From Bacteroidota bacterium (GTDB taxonomy: Bacteria; Bacteroidota; Bacteroidia; Chitinophagales; Chitinophagaceae), in assembly GCA_028876495.1 (NCBI GenBank), contig JAGWRO010000041.1, forward strand, positions 1 through 64,000: 64,000 bases of DNA, in the 5' to 3' direction. Shown in pieces: positions 18,163-27,179 of this stretch (the stretch's first letter is position 1; each line of letters opens with the position of its first letter). Made by a program: the position numbers and the translations under genes. The notes under the pieces are model-generated. The model searched no databases, was not told the DNA's origin, and was given only the letters and a program-made list of their open reading frames with translations.

Positions 18163-18726
18163 ATGGATAGGGTTATCAAGGCTGACTTATTCAGGTATGG
18201 TGGTCTTTCAAACACCAAAGGTTTTTTAAGAGGGCTTTTTATACCCGGATTTAGATTCACCTATTTGTTTCGAAAGGCCTCTAAGTGTAAAAAATATTCA
18301 ATACCGTGGTTCTTTTATGTTTTACTGCTTCGCAGATATTCATACAAATATGGATTTCAAATTGCCTGGTCTGCCAACATAGGGGAAGGTTTATATATTG
18401 GCCATCGCGGAACATTAATAATTGACAGAAGAGCAACAATTGGTAAGAATTTTAATATTACGCATGGAGTTACTGTAGGGCAGGCAAGCAGAGGCAAATA
18501 TAAAGGCCATCCTACTATAGGTGATAATGTATGGGTAGGGACGGGTGCAGTAATTATTGGAAAAATCACCATTGGGTCGAATGTATTAATTGCTCCCAAT
18601 TCTTTTGTGAACAGAGATGTTCCCAGTAATTCATTTGTAATAGGAAATCCAAGTAAGATTATTAGCAATGAAAAGGCAACTGAAGGCTATATTAATTTTA
18701 CTCTTGAGGATAAAATAATCCCGTAA
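18163..18726 (+). CDS. CysE-like hexapeptide-repeat O-acetyltransferase
   Basis: 187 aa. After a ~65-residue helical head comes a left-handed beta-helix of hexapeptide repeats (ANIGEGLYIG, ATIGKNFNIT, PTIGDNVWVG, ITIGSNVLIA). The segment ITHGVTVG with His101 matches the catalytic histidine region of serine acetyltransferases. Short proteins of this type occur in surface polysaccharide clusters as well as cysteine synthesis. It stands alone, so the acceptor (serine or a sugar) is open. The basic, aromatic head suggests membrane or glycan proximity. Confidence 0.8.
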   Translation: MDRVIKADLFRYGGLSNTKGFLRGLFIPGFRFTYLFRKASKCKKYSIPWFFYVLLLRRYSYKYGFQIAWSANIGEGLYIGHRGTLIIDRRATIGKNFNITHGVTVGQASRGKYKGHPTIGDNVWVGTGAVIIGKITIGSNVLIAPNSFVNRDVPSNSFVIGNPSKIISNEKATEGYINFTLEDKIIP

Positions 18727-18990
18727 CATAGTATGAAAAACACCAAATACATAGATGACAGTTCATTGTTTATTTGCATTTAAAGGCATAAGACCTCCTA
18801 ATTATTTCGGTTGGTAAATAAAACCTTATTATTCATTTCATGGAAGCAGGATTAAAGTGAACCAATAAAATAACAAGAATTTCCTTTTAAAAAATTTAAG
18901 TGCATTCAGGAAAAGTAAACTTCATAACTTCCCCATAAATTTAAAAAGCCTCTCAAACATACTGTTTAAAAGGCTTTGAAATTTTACTTG
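18727..18990. other. Intergenic region without a gene
   Basis: Only very short frames (the longest obvious is 16 codons from 18734). The one structure seen is the terminator at 18948-18978. Confidence 0.6.
18948..18978 (-). terminator. Terminator of tRNA-Asp
   Basis: Minus strand: AAAGCC...GGCTTT arms with a run of T immediately after, 13 nt downstream of the tRNA 3' end. An inner AAAC/GTTT pair extends the stem. Confidence 0.7.
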
Positions 18991-19064
18991 CGGACCGGAC
19001 GAGACTCGAACTCGCGACCTCCGCCGTGACAGGGCGGCATTCTAACCAACTGAACTACCGATCC
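18991..19064 (-). tRNA. tRNA-Asp(GTC)
   Basis: Full cloverleaf on the minus strand: acceptor GGATCGG with CCGGTCC and discriminator G, D arm GTTC/GAAT, anticodon stem CCGCC/GGCGG with loop CTGTCAC (anticodon GTC), and T arm GCGAG-TTCGAGT-CTCGT. CCA is not encoded. Confidence 0.97.
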
Positions 19065-19198
19065 AAAATAAATAATTTGGGAGCGCGAAGATAATAAAAT
19101 TTCAACTGAGCCCAACTTCTTCCACAAATTTTTTTGTCTTTTTTTTCAATAACCAAAATAACAGGAATCCAATCAAATCAAGGTCGTTTTAAAAAATA

Positions 19199-19226
19199 AA
19201 AAGGCTACCCTTAAGATAGCCTTTTT
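19199..19226. terminator. Bidirectional terminator
   Basis: AAAAAGGCTA (loop CCCTTAAGA) TAGCCTTTTTT. A and T runs on both sides let it work in either direction; on the minus strand it ends the ScyD-like gene. Confidence 0.85.
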
Positions 19227-19246
19227 TATGAAAATCTTCGAACTAA

Positions 19247-20374
19247 TCAAAATTTCGGTTTTCCGTGTATTTGGTCACACAATAAGCTTATTTGCAAAAT
19301 TTGTCCTCCACCGGGAGGCATTCCAAAGCCCCATTCAGACACGTATAATTTTTCATCAGGTCCAAAGATCATAGCTGTTGGCAAATTCAATCCTGATACA
19401 ATGGTTTGCCTGGTGCCATTAGGATCAACTCTTATGATATCACCTGTGCCTGGTGTTGGGAAAGGATTATTGGTAAAATTCTCCAGCACATACATTCCGC
19501 CCAACTGATCGAAAGCTACACCAAGAACCGCATTAAACCCGGTCACACTATCTACCATTTGTCCACTCATGCTAATTTTGTAAACAGCAGATTTACCCAT
19601 GGCAGGAAAAGTGTTTAAATTTCCAACATAGAAATACCCGTTGTTGTATGCAAGAGCGGTAGGAACAATATGGCCTTTTACTGCAGAAATATCTATGAGC
19701 CGGCTGACAGTTCCATCTGTAGTGATTTTATCAATTTCTCCATGATTAGGTTCTACTGCATACAGGTCTCCATTTACATTAATCATACTGTACCAGGTGC
19801 CATCCGGTTCAAAATCATCGGGCTCAGGATTGGCTACAGGATTATTCATTTGGAAAGTACTCAGATCAGCAATCATATTCCAGGATCTATTAGGGTTTAC
19901 CCTGATAACACCGTTTGGTACATCAGCCACACCATGCGAACAACCGGCCCCGGCAAAAATTGCATACAACGTATGTCCAACAAATGCCACATCTGCAACG
20001 CCGCTAATCAAGCTGCCTTGTGTTACAGCAGTTTGGGATGATGGAAGGTTGTTTACGTAAGTCATTACGTGACCAACAGTATTAATACTTAAAATACTGC
20101 TGCCATTATCGCTTCCGGTGTAAGGGCCTACAGGCGGAATAACCTGCGTGCACGTGGTTGAATTAGAACCACCAATACCTCCTTCTGCTACATAAAGATG
20201 ATTGTCAGGGCCAAAGGTTAAGCCTCTGGGATTATTAAGTCCGGTTGCAAATACCTTGGTGGACTGCATAATTACCTCGTTGCCATTACAAAAATGGGGA
20301 CCATTTTTTTTGCAGGAGGTAAAAAAAAGTATACTTATAATAATAGCTGTTTGAAAAATAATTTTTATTTTCAT
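19247..20374 (-). CDS. ScyD/ScyE-family beta-propeller lipoprotein
   Basis: 375 aa. Signal peptide with lipobox FFTSC (Cys21), then NHL/SMP-like propeller blades: LNNPRGLTFGPDNHLYVAEGG at about 46-66, the TALAYNNGYFYVGNLN blade, and a late LPTAMIFGPDEKLYVSEWG blade. This matches the ScyD/ScyE family of secreted propellers, named after scytonemin-cluster proteins but widespread in Bacteroidota with unknown role. It probably sits on the inner face of the outer membrane. Isolated transcription unit with a terminator downstream. Confidence 0.82.
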   Translation of the reverse strand: MKIKIIFQTAIIISILFFTSCKKNGPHFCNGNEVIMQSTKVFATGLNNPRGLTFGPDNHLYVAEGGIGGSNSTTCTQVIPPVGPYTGSDNGSSILSINTVGHVMTYVNNLPSSQTAVTQGSLISGVADVAFVGHTLYAIFAGAGCSHGVADVPNGVIRVNPNRSWNMIADLSTFQMNNPVANPEPDDFEPDGTWYSMINVNGDLYAVEPNHGEIDKITTDGTVSRLIDISAVKGHIVPTALAYNNGYFYVGNLNTFPAMGKSAVYKISMSGQMVDSVTGFNAVLGVAFDQLGGMYVLENFTNNPFPTPGTGDIIRVDPNGTRQTIVSGLNLPTAMIFGPDEKLYVSEWGFGMPPGGGQILQISLLCDQIHGKPKF

Positions 20375-20857
20375 TTTACTTTATTTTAAAGTTTGAAAAA
20401 ATAACCAGTTTTAAACATTGCATTTTAATTGAAATAATTAGCAATGGTTTTGATTAAAAATTATCGGGATCGTTACGGCAATGAAATAGGGTGAACCGGG
20501 AATGCTTTAATCCGGAAAGATTCAAACAACGTTTCATATAAAACTGTTTTTCTCTTACAAAAATTAAAAGTCAATCAAAAAAAATAAGTACGCAATACTA
20601 TACCACGAAATAAAGGATTTTTCATGTTACCTGTGGTGGGAGAAGCAGAGGGTGTAATTTATTCAGGGAAGTAAATTTAGGATTATTTTTTATTATAAAT
20701 AAAATATTTTTTAATACATCCCATTTCTTTTTTAACCTTAAAAGGCAAAATAAAAATCATTATTATTCCTTCGTTTGCTGGCATAAAAGCGCTTTCAAAA
20801 ACTTAAATAATACCTTCGGTACTTTAATTGCGTTTCACAAGTAAAAAAAACATTGTA
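20375..20857. other. 483-bp intergenic region, no gene seen
   Basis: AT-rich spacer between divergent genes (ScyD-like on minus, phosphatase on plus). I looked for ORFs, riboswitch cores and long inverted repeats and saw only a short CCGG...CCGG pairing near 20497-20516. It must contain both promoters, but no convincing TTTG/TAnnTTTG pair was found. Confidence 0.5.
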
Positions 20858-21520
20858 ATGGAAAGAATATTTGCAATCGGCGATATTCACGGATGTAGTA
20901 AGACTTTTGAAAAATTACTAAAAGATAAAATTCAACTCACAAAAGAAGATAACATCTATTGCATTGGTGATTATATTGACAGGGGAGATGACAGCAAAGG
21001 TGTTATCGACCTGATCATAGAGCTACGTGCTGAAGGTTATCCAATTTATACTTTAAGAGGAAACCACGAACAAATGATGCTGGACGCGGTAAATGATAAA
21101 AAATCATTGAACCTTTGGCTTGATAATGGTGGAAAAAAAACACTGAAAAGCTTTGGCATTAAATCACAAGATGAATTGCCCCAGGAATATTTTTCTTTTT
21201 TAAAAGAAACTGAATTTTACCTGCAAAAAGATAATTACATTTTTGTTCATGCAGGTCTTAACTTTAGGAATGAAAACCTTTTTGAAGATAAAGAAGCCAT
21301 GCTGTGGGAAAGAGATTTTTTTCCACAACAACCGGCGTTGGAAGACAGGTTGCTGATTCACGGGCACACGCCGATTCCACTAACTTTTATTTTAAAACAA
21401 AAAGGTAATTGTATCAATATTGATGGTGGTTGTGTGTATCGCAATCGCCCGCATTTCGGACATTTAGTAGCGATAGATCTTAAAAAAAGAGAATTTCTTA
21501 TTGAAGAAAATTGTGAGTAA
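20858..21520 (+). CDS. PPP-family metallophosphoesterase (serine/threonine phosphatase or ApaH/PrpE-like)
   Basis: 220 aa. The full set of PPP metal motifs is present: GDIHGC (8-13), GDYIDRG (37-43), RGNHE (67-71), HAGL and the late HGHTP. The ATG at 20858 is chosen since the motif GDIHG normally follows 5-8 residues after the start; the upstream frame adds only a lysine-rich stretch. Such bacterial enzymes dephosphorylate proteins or cleave dinucleoside tetraphosphates. Natural substrate not deducible. 42 bp before the SMP-30 gene on the same strand. Confidence 0.9.
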   Translation: MERIFAIGDIHGCSKTFEKLLKDKIQLTKEDNIYCIGDYIDRGDDSKGVIDLIIELRAEGYPIYTLRGNHEQMMLDAVNDKKSLNLWLDNGGKKTLKSFGIKSQDELPQEYFSFLKETEFYLQKDNYIFVHAGLNFRNENLFEDKEAMLWERDFFPQQPALEDRLLIHGHTPIPLTFILKQKGNCINIDGGCVYRNRPHFGHLVAIDLKKREFLIEENCE

Positions 21521-21562
21521 GTTTCTTTAAAATACACTAATGCTTAAACAAAAAAATATAAG

Positions 21563-22471
21563 ATGATACCAATTTTAAAACTTCTATTAATATTCACTCT
21601 CATGGCAAATTCAGAAGGAAAGAAAGTCGAAAATAATGCCAAACAAAAAATAAGTCCTGTTATTGCAGATGGCGCAAAACTGCATCTCGTTTCAGACCAG
21701 TTTAAATTTACAGAAGGGCCTGCAACTGATAAAAAAGGAAATGTATTTTTTACAGATCAGCCGAATGACAAAATATGGGAATATGACACACATGGAAAAC
21801 TTTCCGTTTTTATGGATGAAGCCGGGCGCTCTAATGGAATGTATTTCGATAAGAAAGGTAATCTCATTTCATGCGCTGATGAAAATGAACAATTATGGTC
21901 AATTGCTCCTGATAAAAAGGTAACGGTGCTTGTAAAGGATTATAAAGGGAAGCTCTTAAACGGGCCAAACGATGTGTTTGTAACTTCAAAAGAGAAAATT
22001 TATTTTACAGATCCTTATTATCAGCGTGATTACTGGACAAGAAAATCATCTGACCTTGATGGACAAAAGGTGTATTACTTAAAAGCAAAAAATGATCCGG
22101 AAGTGGTTGTAGATAATATGATAAAGCCAAACGGAATTATCGGAACTCCTGATGGGAAATATTTGTACGTAGCTGATATTGAAGCCAACAAAACCTATAA
22201 GTTTACCATTGCAGAAGACGGAAGTTTAAAAGATCAAACTTTATTTGTACCCCAGGGTTCTGATGGAATGACGATCGATAACGAGGGCAACATTTATCTT
22301 ACCGGAAAGGGTGTTACCGTTTATAATAAAGAAGGAAAAAAGATTGAACACATTGATGTTCCAGCGGACTGGACAGCTAACATAACTTTCGGAGGCAAAG
22401 AAAAAAACATTTTATTCATTACAGCATCTCAAAATATTTATACTCTGAAAATGAAAGTAAAAGGAACTTAA
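21563..22471 (+). CDS. SMP-30/gluconolactonase-like secreted protein
   Basis: 302 aa six-bladed propeller of the SMP-30/gluconolaconase/LRE family. The metal-ligand glutamate is Glu51 (KFTEGP), with the GPNDVFV asparagine and the GSDGMTID aspartate further on. A hydrophobic N-terminus (MIPILKLLLIFTLMANS) suggests export. It likely hydrolyses sugar lactones outside the cytoplasm. Probably co-transcribed with the upstream phosphatase; convergent with the phosphoribosyltransferase gene 20 bp downstream. Confidence 0.88.
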   Translation: MIPILKLLLIFTLMANSEGKKVENNAKQKISPVIADGAKLHLVSDQFKFTEGPATDKKGNVFFTDQPNDKIWEYDTHGKLSVFMDEAGRSNGMYFDKKGNLISCADENEQLWSIAPDKKVTVLVKDYKGKLLNGPNDVFVTSKEKIYFTDPYYQRDYWTRKSSDLDGQKVYYLKAKNDPEVVVDNMIKPNGIIGTPDGKYLYVADIEANKTYKFTIAEDGSLKDQTLFVPQGSDGMTIDNEGNIYLTGKGVTVYNKEGKKIEHIDVPADWTANITFGGKEKNILFITASQNIYTLKMKVKGT

Positions 22472-22491
22472 GTAGTTAAGATCATAAACAT

Positions 22492-23130
22492 TTAAGCCGC
22501 ATGACCACTCGCATTTAATTCTTGTAATAACGCAATTACTTCCTCATCAGTAGTTTGAGAAAAATCTTTATAAAATCTTCCTACTCCATAAAATGGAAAA
22601 GGCGTATGCAGACAAATAAATTCATCCACTACCCTTCTTATTCTTTCCGCAGCTTCCTGGGATGAAACCGGCACGGCTACTATCAGCTTACGCGGATTTT
22701 TTCGTCGCAACATTTCTAAAGTAGCCAGTATTGTTCTGCCTGTTGCTACTCCGTCATCCACTACAATTACAATTTTACCGTTGATATCAACCGGTTGCTT
22801 ATTGCCCATGAATTTTTTATATCGTTCTTTTAATTGGCTATGGATATTTGCTACTTCCTCGTCAATATATTCCGGTGAAATCCCCTGTGTTTCCTCAATA
22901 ATTTCATCTTCAAGTCCAACGGCACCAATAGCAAATTCCTCATTATAAGGATGACCCAACTTTTTAGACATCAACAAGTCGAGGTCAAAATGTAGATGTT
23001 TCGCGATATAAAAGCCAATGGGTACACCACCCCTCGGAACCGCAAGAACTACCCCCTCCTCACCTTTGTATTTTTCAAGCTTTTTTGCAAGTTGCATAGC
23101 AGCGTCGTACCTGTTTGTAAAGTATTGCAT
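22492..23130 (-). CDS. Phosphoribosyltransferase-domain protein
   Basis: 212 aa. Type I PRT fold with the PRPP loop VIVVDDGVATGRT at 121-133 and an early VLAVPRGGVPIG segment (28-39). Proteins like this often occur beside, or fused to, a dienelactone-hydrolase domain, exactly as here (9 bp downstream of the hydrolase gene). The substrate base is unknown; it may act in salvage or as an unusual transferase. Confidence is high for the fold, low for the reaction. Confidence 0.88.
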   Translation of the reverse strand: MQYFTNRYDAAMQLAKKLEKYKGEEGVVLAVPRGGVPIGFYIAKHLHFDLDLLMSKKLGHPYNEEFAIGAVGLEDEIIEETQGISPEYIDEEVANIHSQLKERYKKFMGNKQPVDINGKIVIVVDDGVATGRTILATLEMLRRKNPRKLIVAVPVSSQEAAERIRRVVDEFICLHTPFPFYGVGRFYKDFSQTTDEEVIALLQELNASGHAA

Positions 23131-23139
23131 GTTTACAAT

Positions 23140-23796
23140 TTACTGAGCGCGTTCCTCTATCATATTATTGCACAAATACAGATCAAACCAGGATGAAGCA
23201 AGATTGGCAACTTCATTTAAAGTGCCTGGCTCTTCAAATAAATGAGAAGCTCCGTTAACAATTTCTATTTTCCTGTCGCACTTAAGCTGATCATAAGCCT
23301 TCTTGTTTAAATTAATAACGTCTGTATCCAATGAACCTATAATCAGTAATGTAGGTGCTTTAACTGCCTTTAAATTTTTAGCCAAATCAGGGCGGCCACC
23401 GCGGCTCACAACTGCTTTAATTGTATCTCCAAGAAAGGCGGCAGCATCCAAAGCTGAAGCAGCTCCGGTACTTGCACCAAAAAACCCAATCGGCAAATCA
23501 TCGAAAGCAAATTGCTCAAGCGCCTTTTCAGTAAGCCTTATAAGCCTCTCGGTCAATAAATCAATATTGAACCTGTTCTCATAAATTTCATCTTCCTCAG
23601 GTGTGAGCAGATCCGCAAGTAAAGTGGTGATGCGATTTTGATTAAGCACATCAGCTACAAAATTATTTCTGGGGCTCAAATGGCTGCTACCACTTCCGTG
23701 GGCAAAAATCACCATTGCAACCGGATCTTTGGGTTGGGCAAGATTTGCGGCAACTGAAACATCGGATAGATCCAGTTTAATTTCACTTTTATTCAT
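23140..23796 (-). CDS. Dienelactone-hydrolase-like alpha/beta hydrolase
   Basis: 218 aa from the ATG at 23796 (MNKSEIKLDL). The nucleophile elbow is GASTG with Ser109, the oxyanion segment is FAHGSGSS, the acid lies in GSLDTDV and the histidine in GASHLFEEPG. Upstream frame to 23856 encodes an unlikely Cys-rich head. Pairing with the phosphoribosyltransferase 9 bp downstream is a recurring conserved arrangement of unknown purpose. Confidence 0.86.
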   Translation of the reverse strand: MNKSEIKLDLSDVSVAANLAQPKDPVAMVIFAHGSGSSHLSPRNNFVADVLNQNRITTLLADLLTPEEDEIYENRFNIDLLTERLIRLTEKALEQFAFDDLPIGFFGASTGAASALDAAAFLGDTIKAVVSRGGRPDLAKNLKAVKAPTLLIIGSLDTDVINLNKKAYDQLKCDRKIEIVNGASHLFEEPGTLNEVANLASSWFDLYLCNNMIEERAQ

Positions 23797-23952
23797 TGTT
23801 TTTGTTTTTAAAATGATCATTTCTTCAAAACATTCTCCGCACCCAAAAAACCACAATTTTTGTGCCCCAAAAAAGCAAAATTTAACATAATATGGCTTTG
23901 GGTAAGAAAATACAAATTCATGTTATTTGTTTGTTTACTGCCTTAGCGTAAA

Positions 23953-25281
23953 TTGCGCGCTTCAATTACTCAATATTATCATTCATTGACCTACGCAGAA
24001 TCTATACATTATCTCTACAATAAGCTCCCGATGTTCAGCAAGAGCGGTGTAAAAGCTTATAAAGCAGATCTCAAAAACACATTGGCATTGTGCCATTTTT
24101 TAAGTGATCCGCAGGATAAAATTAAAACGATTCATGTGGCCGGAACCAATGGCAAAGGATCTGTTAGCCACATGCTGGCTGCGATTTTACAAGAAAATGG
24201 GTATAAAACAGGATTGTACACCTCACCGCATTTAAAAGATTTTAGGGAAAGAATAAAAATAAACGGAGAAATGCTGGCTGAGGCATTCCTGGTAGATTTT
24301 GTTGAAAAAACAAAAGAGATTTCAGAGGAAATAAAACCATCCTTTTTTGAACTCACTTTTGTGATGGCGTTGGATTATTTTGCAGCGGAAAATGTTGAGG
24401 TAGCCATTATCGAAACAGGCCTTGGGGGAAGGTTAGACAGTACCAACGTAATTACTCCATTATTATCTGTCATTACAAATGTAAGTTTCGATCACATGGA
24501 CATCCTGGGCGATTCACTCGAAAAAATCGCCTTTGAAAAAGCAGGAATCATCAAAGAAAATATTCCTGCGGTGATTGGTGAAGCTTCATCTGAAACAAAA
24601 TCTGTTTTTGAAAAGAAAGCGATTGAGTCCCATGCGCCACTGATTTTTGCAAAGGAAAAATATGAAGTTGTTTCATCTTACTATGAAACAAAATCTTTGC
24701 AAGTAAAAATTATCAACAAAGAAAAGAGTGAAGAAAAGTTGATACGCCTTGACCTTAATGGCAACTATCAGAAAAAAAATATTGTAACTGTCCTCACAGC
24801 GATAGATTTATTAAAACCTCATTTTTCTTTAAAAGAAGAAAAAATAATAGCGGCCCTCAGCAATGTAAAAAAACTAACCGGGCTTTTTGGAAGATGGGAA
24901 ATAATTCACGAAAAGCCAACGGTGGTGCTGGATGTAGCCCACAATGAAGATGGAATAAACCAATTAATTCAACAGATCAAACAAATTAAATTCAATCACC
25001 TCCATATTATTTTTGGAATGGGAAAAGATAAAGAAATTAAAAAAGTGTTGAGCCAATTTCCAAAAGATGCCAATTATTATTTTACCAAGGCACATAACCC
25101 ACGGGCCTTACCTGAAGATGAATTGCAGAATATGGCAAAAGAATTTGATCTTAATGGTGAAATATTTTCTGATGTAAATAAAGCTTTAAAAACAGCGCTG
25201 AGCAAGGCATCCACAGAAGATCTTATCGTAGTTTGCGGAAGTGTGTTTGTAATAGCAGAGGTAGAAAGCCTTAAAAATTAA
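23953..25281 (+). CDS. folC: Bifunctional folylpolyglutamate synthase/dihydrofolate synthase
   Basis: Mur-ligase-like ATP-dependent enzyme adding glutamate to dihydropteroate and folates. P-loop GTNGKGS at 64-70; GLGGRLDSTN and SFDHMDILG segments are intact, as is a C-terminal HNPRALPEDE. The window shows no ATG before the conserved LTYAESIHYLY, so the start is a TTG, either 23953 (442 aa) or 23989 (430 aa, immediately before TYAES). The second fits homologues better. Solo gene. Confidence 0.95.
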   Translation: MRASITQYYHSLTYAESIHYLYNKLPMFSKSGVKAYKADLKNTLALCHFLSDPQDKIKTIHVAGTNGKGSVSHMLAAILQENGYKTGLYTSPHLKDFRERIKINGEMLAEAFLVDFVEKTKEISEEIKPSFFELTFVMALDYFAAENVEVAIIETGLGGRLDSTNVITPLLSVITNVSFDHMDILGDSLEKIAFEKAGIIKENIPAVIGEASSETKSVFEKKAIESHAPLIFAKEKYEVVSSYYETKSLQVKIINKEKSEEKLIRLDLNGNYQKKNIVTVLTAIDLLKPHFSLKEEKIIAALSNVKKLTGLFGRWEIIHEKPTVVLDVAHNEDGINQLIQQIKQIKFNHLHIIFGMGKDKEIKKVLSQFPKDANYYFTKAHNPRALPEDELQNMAKEFDLNGEIFSDVNKALKTALSKASTEDLIVVCGSVFVIAEVESLKN

Positions 25282-25302
25282 ATTGCTGCCTTAAATGAAA
25301 AT

Positions 25303-25842
25303 TTACAATTCTCCTAATTCCTTAAGTGCATAAAATATACAATTATTATGCGTTGCCTGCATAATCTTATTTTCAAGAAAAAGCTTTTTTAGTTCAGGCA
25401 AAGAAATTTTTTCTATTTCCAATTCTTCACTTTTATCCAACTTTTGTTCACCGGCTTTTTTACCACCTTTTGCCAAATAGAAATAAGTAAAATTATTAAG
25501 CACTCCCGGATTTGCAGCAATTTTACCAACATAGGTAAAGGAAGAAAATTCATAACCGGTTTCTTCTTTCAATTCTCTTTTTATTGCCTCTTCCACACTT
25601 TCACCTTCATCCACAAATCCACCGGGAATTTCAAGAAGCGTTTCTTCAATAGGATGCCTGTATTGCCTTACCATTAACACTTCACCTTCTTCTGTAAGTG
25701 CTACGCCACAAACCGTTAGCGGCAATTCAACCACAAAATATTCTTCGACAATATTTCCATCCGGCATTTCACATTTATCCCTGCGGGCCGTAAAATATTT
25801 ATGCCTGCTTATATATTCTGATGTTAATATTTTCCATTTCAT
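25303..25842 (-). CDS. NUDIX hydrolase, ADP-ribose pyrophosphatase-like
   Basis: 179 aa. The NUDIX box is complete: Gly75, Glu81, then REL KEETG at 89-96. The N-terminal strand region (KYFTARRDKCEMPDG) and EETLLEIPGG arrangement match ADP-ribose pyrophosphatases (NudF/YqkG type), which split ADP-ribose into AMP and ribose 5-phosphate. First line of a minus-strand group NUDIX / DinB / FKBP with short gaps. Confidence 0.9.
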   Translation of the reverse strand: MKWKILTSEYISRHKYFTARRDKCEMPDGNIVEEYFVVELPLTVCGVALTEEGEVLMVRQYRHPIEETLLEIPGGFVDEGESVEEAIKRELKEETGYEFSSFTYVGKIAANPGVLNNFTYFYLAKGGKKAGEQKLDKSEELEIEKISLPELKKLFLENKIMQATHNNCIFYALKELGEL

Positions 25843-25864
25843 AATTGTTTCCTGATTGCCTTTT

Positions 25865-26416
25865 TTAATTCCACCCTTCTCTTTCTTTCAGTTGCAAAAT
25901 GTGTGCAACATGGTGGCGACTGTGCCATGCATACGATTTTAATAGATCCCACAAACTCATTTCAATTTCTCTTTCAGGATGATAGATAGTACGCTGCCAT
26001 TCGCTTTCAGGCATATCGTCCATCAATTGACACCAACGTGCATGTAAAGCATAAAGAAGTGTAATTGAAATATTTACAGGTATTTTTTTTGAATCAGAAA
26101 GATTAGCCCAGGCTTCCTGATCGTATGGCTTTATGATTGGATTGTGTTCAGAAAGGCCAAGCTTAAAACGAATGTAGGCATTCAGATGGCTGTCTGCAAC
26201 ATGATGAACCACTTGCTGAACCGTCCATCCATTCGGTCTGTAAGGAGTTTCTAATTGAGAAGCATCAAGATTTTGAATAGCAAATTCCAAAGAAGAAGGG
26301 AGCATTTTTATATCGTTTATCAGCATGAATTTCAAATGCTCACTAAATTCACTTTTATAAGCTTCCTGGTCATTTTCCCTTCCTATCGGGTAACGAAGGG
26401 TTTCATCTTCTGCCAT
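25865..26416 (-). CDS. DinB-fold putative metal-dependent hydrolase (YfiT/BstA type)
   Basis: 183 aa four-helix DinB fold with the metal histidines in VVHHVADSH and in WHSRHHVAH near the C-terminus, the pattern of the YfiT family. In Firmicutes BstA of this family transfers bacillithiol to electrophiles. A bacilliredoxin is encoded 4 kb away, so a thiol-transferase role is plausible but not proven. It lies 7 bp downstream of the FKBP gene. Confidence 0.88.
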   Translation of the reverse strand: MAEDETLRYPIGRENDQEAYKSEFSEHLKFMLINDIKMLPSSLEFAIQNLDASQLETPYRPNGWTVQQVVHHVADSHLNAYIRFKLGLSEHNPIIKPYDQEAWANLSDSKKIPVNISITLLYALHARWCQLMDDMPESEWQRTIYHPEREIEMSLWDLLKSYAWHSRHHVAHILQLKEREGWN

Positions 26417-26423
26417 AAAAAAT

Positions 26424-27128
26424 TTATTTATTTACAATATCCAATAACTCTATTGTAAAGATCAAAGTGGCCCCTCCGGGAATTACTCCACCTGCGCCTC
26501 TGTCGCCATAGGCAAGATCAGAAGGAATATACAATTTCCATTTGCTTCCTACCGGCATCAATTGCAATGCTTCCGTCCATCCCCGAATAACTCCTGTAAC
26601 AGGGATGGTTAGGGGTTCTCCTCTTTTATAAGAGTTATCAAATTCTTTTCCATCAATCAATGTGCCGATATAGTTGGCATTAACCGTATCAATTGCTGTT
26701 GGTATCGGCCCTGTACCTTTAGTAATAATTTCGTATTGCATTCCATCAGGTAAGGTAACAACACCTGGCTTTTTTTTATTTTCTTCTAAAAACTTATTAC
26801 CTGAATCTTTTACAGCTTTGATTTTGTTGGCCATGAACTCTTGTAATTTTGTTTGTATGCACATATTGGCTTGTTCTTCTTGAATGGTTAAAGGTTTATT
26901 ATTATATACATCTATAATTGCTTTTTTCACATACTCAGGATTAATCTTATCTACATTTTGAGTTCCTTTATAATATTCCGCAACCTGAACCCCTATTGAA
27001 TAACTAAGGCTATCGATTGAATTCATTGCCTGCGTTTTCGAAGCTGTCGGCTTGGTTTTTACGGGCTTTTTCTTTTGTGCAAAAGCAGTAGAAAAAGGTA
27101 ACAATAGTATGAGGAAAATAGTTTTCAT
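26424..27128 (-). CDS. FKBP-type peptidyl-prolyl cis-trans isomerase, exported
   Basis: 234 aa. Signal peptide MKTIFLILLLPFSTAFAQ, FKBP N-terminal dimerisation helices (about 35-120), then the isomerase domain (about 125-234) with GTLIDGKEFDNSYKRGEP, the GWTEALQLMPVGSKW core and AYGDRGAGGVIPGGATLIF. Assists folding of envelope proteins in the periplasm. No lipobox seen, so probably soluble. A TATATTTG minus-10-like box lies ~40 bp upstream without a clear partner. Confidence 0.92.
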   Translation of the reverse strand: MKTIFLILLLPFSTAFAQKKKPVKTKPTASKTQAMNSIDSLSYSIGVQVAEYYKGTQNVDKINPEYVKKAIIDVYNNKPLTIQEEQANMCIQTKLQEFMANKIKAVKDSGNKFLEENKKKPGVVTLPDGMQYEIITKGTGPIPTAIDTVNANYIGTLIDGKEFDNSYKRGEPLTIPVTGVIRGWTEALQLMPVGSKWKLYIPSDLAYGDRGAGGVIPGGATLIFTIELLDIVNK

Positions 27129-27179
27129 TTAATCTTTTTTTTGGTCGGTTTGATTTTAAAAACAGAGCGCAAATATAGT

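Noticed and set aside
20375-20857. Possible riboswitch or RNA in the long divergent spacer
   Set aside because: No recognised aptamer core, no long stem and no terminator; only a 4-bp CCGG pairing.
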